A stretch of DNA of 7,434 nt from Planctomycetota bacterium. GTDB taxonomy: Bacteria; Planctomycetota; UBA1135; GCA-002686595. Shown piece by piece: positions 6,506 to 7,434 of the stretch. Both the position numbers and the translations under genes were made by a program. Under the pieces are notes generated by a model. The model saw only the letters and a list, made by a program, of their open reading frames with translations. It made no database searches and was not told the origin of the DNA. Within the stretch, counting starts at the first letter, position 1. Every line of letters begins with the position of its first letter. The stretch spans positions 1 through 7,434 of the forward strand of contig SCVU01000595.1 in the NCBI GenBank assembly GCA_004296785.1, read 5' to 3'.

Positions 6506-7434
6506 CGCCGCAGCACCCTCCAACACATCCACGACCCGGCGAGCACGCCGAGCGCATTGATCGCCCACGCGGCGACCGGGATCGGAATCGCGCCGTGCAC
6601 GGCGAGCTCCTTCGACGCGCGGATGAACAGCACGTAGTACGCGAGCGCGTAGCCGACGGCAGTCGCGAGCGCGGCGAGCAGCGTCCCGCGTCGCAGCCAG
6701 ATGCCCGTCGGTGCGCCGAGCAGCAGGAACATCGGGAACACGGCGGCTAGCGCGTAGCGGCGCTGGATCTCGAGCGCGAACTTGCGCGCCTGGTTCGGCT
6801 CGAGCGTGCCTTGGTCGAGCAGCTCGTCCATCTGCACGCTCGTCAGGTAGCGCGGCTGCTGCTTGTTGAGTTGCGGCGGCTTGTACGCATCGGCGAGCGG
6901 CACGGGGATCACGTACTGGTCGGCGCGGGAGTTCATCGCACCGTAAACGACGCGCGGTCGAATCAGGCGGATCATCAGCGTCTCCTCCTGGAACCAGAGG
7001 TCGACGCGGTCGGCGAGCACGACCGTCGGCTCCCGCTTCTTCGAACCGCTCGGGATGCGGACGAGCGCCTGCAGGAAGCTCGGGCCGTCGCGTCCGCCCG
7101 CCTTCAGATAGAACTCGCCGAACTCGAGCTCCGTGCGCCCCGGCGCGAGGCGCCGGAACGCGTTCGCGATCGCGTCGCGCCGGTACTCGCGCTGCTCCCA
7201 CGACGAGCGCGGCTCGTAGCTCGAAAGGATCCAGTAGGTGCCGCCGCTCAGCACCGCCGCGCACAGCAGCCCGGGCACGAGCGCGCGCGCAGGATGGATT
7301 CCCGCCATCCGGATCGCGGTCCATTCCTGGTCCTGCGCGAGGCGCCCGAACGTCGCGACGACCGCGAGCAGGAAGCACAGCGGCAGCGCGAACGGCACGA
7401 GGTTCATCGCGACCATCGGCAGGTAGCCGAGCAG
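6502..7434 (-). CDS. lptF: LPS export ABC transporter permease LptF (5' end cut by window edge)
   Basis: 310 residues are visible; the frame is open to the right edge, so the ATG at 7416 is an internal methionine, not the start. Compared with LptF/LptG proteins, about the first 45-60 residues including the first membrane helix are missing. Visible parts: the second helix in LLGYLPMVAMNLVPFALPLC onwards, the coupling-helix region GRLAQDQEWTAIRMAGI, a third helix around ALVPGLLCAAVLSGGTYWIL, a periplasmic beta domain (about visible residues 71-210), then three C-terminal helices ending WRVLRR. The second helix is preceded by LLGYLP, matching the family's LLPYLLP-type stretch. It is the first gene of the visible minus-strand set lptF-lptG-lipoprotein and the partner of LptG in the LptB2FG exporter. 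Genes for LptA, B, C are not in the window. Confidence 0.92.
   Translation of the reverse strand: MLGYLPMVAMNLVPFALPLCFLLAVVATFGRLAQDQEWTAIRMAGIHPARALVPGLLCAAVLSGGTYWILSSYEPRSSWEQREYRRDAIANAFRRLAPGRTELEFGEFYLKAGGRDGPSFLQALVRIPSGSKKREPTVVLADRVDLWFQEETLMIRLIRPRVVYGAMNSRADQYVIPVPLADAYKPPQLNKQQPRYLTSVQMDELLDQGTLEPNQARKFALEIQRRYALAAVFPMFLLLGAPTGIWLRRGTLLAALATAVGYALAYYVLFIRASKELAVHGAIPIPVAAWAINALGVLAGSWMCWRVLRR
6516..6521 (-). promoter_or_regulatory. Shine-Dalgarno sequence for lptG
   Basis: GGAGGG on the minus strand ends 10 nt before the lptG ATG at 6505, inside the last codons of lptF. It is the only convincing ribosome-binding site at a gene start in the window and it supports the choice of the lptG start. 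The other three complete genes and the kinase lack one. Confidence 0.6.

Noticed and set aside
5304..6557. Upstream extension of the lipoprotein frame to an ATG at 6557 (843 codons in all)
   Set aside because: The extension lies out of frame over lptG and would bury the signal peptide and lipobox in the middle of the protein. The ATG at 5303 is a far better start.
6506..7378. Upstream extension of the lptG frame to an ATG at 7378 (660 codons)
   Set aside because: It runs through lptF in another frame and gives an Arg/Ala-rich sequence. The ATG at 6505 has a Shine-Dalgarno site and the usual ATGA overlap.
7414..7416. ATG at 7416 as the true start of lptF
   Set aside because: The frame continues open to the edge with family-like residues LLGYLP, and starting here would delete the first membrane helix, so this is an internal Met.

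Overview
The window is a compact, very GC-rich chromosomal stretch (codon third positions are almost always G or C, with long runs of alternating CG). It comes from a Gram-negative (diderm) bacterium, because it carries both permease subunits of the lipopolysaccharide exporter (LptF, LptG), a lipoprotein with a lipobox, and a family 9 (heptosyltransferase-type) glycosyltransferase. The phylum cannot be fixed from the sequence. The base composition, the NtrY-like kinase and the small membrane protein would fit a high-GC planctomycete, myxobacterium or similar lineage. There is no mobile element, CRISPR array, tRNA or rRNA, and coding density is over 95%.

Layout: (1) 1-2101, minus strand: a large membrane sensor histidine kinase, complete at its N-terminus and cut by the window's left edge within its last few residues. 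(2) 2102-2154: a 53-bp divergent intergenic region that must hold the starts of both the kinase and the next gene. (3) 2155-3219, plus: a GT9 glycosyltransferase. (4) 3257-3982, plus: a six-helix membrane protein of unknown function, with its own candidate promoter over the end of the GT9 gene. (5) 3983-4025: a 43-bp convergent gap. (6) 4026-5303, minus: a TPR-like repeat lipoprotein. (7) 5304-5395: a 92-bp gap with an 8-bp inverted repeat. (8) 5396-6505 and 6502-7434, minus: lptG and lptF, overlapping by ATGA, in the order lptF-lptG-lipoprotein; lptF lacks its 5' end at the right edge.

Together the genes point to cell-envelope work. LptF and LptG form the inner-membrane channel that extracts LPS, the GT9 enzyme would add sugar to LPS core or a similar glycan, and the lipoprotein and membrane protein are envelope proteins of unknown role. 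The kinase senses something outside the cytoplasm through a large two-helix-anchored domain, and its target is not visible. The most noteworthy points are the probable leaderless or near-leaderless starts of several genes, the lipoprotein coupled to lptFG, the overlapping inverted repeats between lptG and the lipoprotein gene, and the uncharacterised six-helix protein. I see no clearly new multi-gene system.
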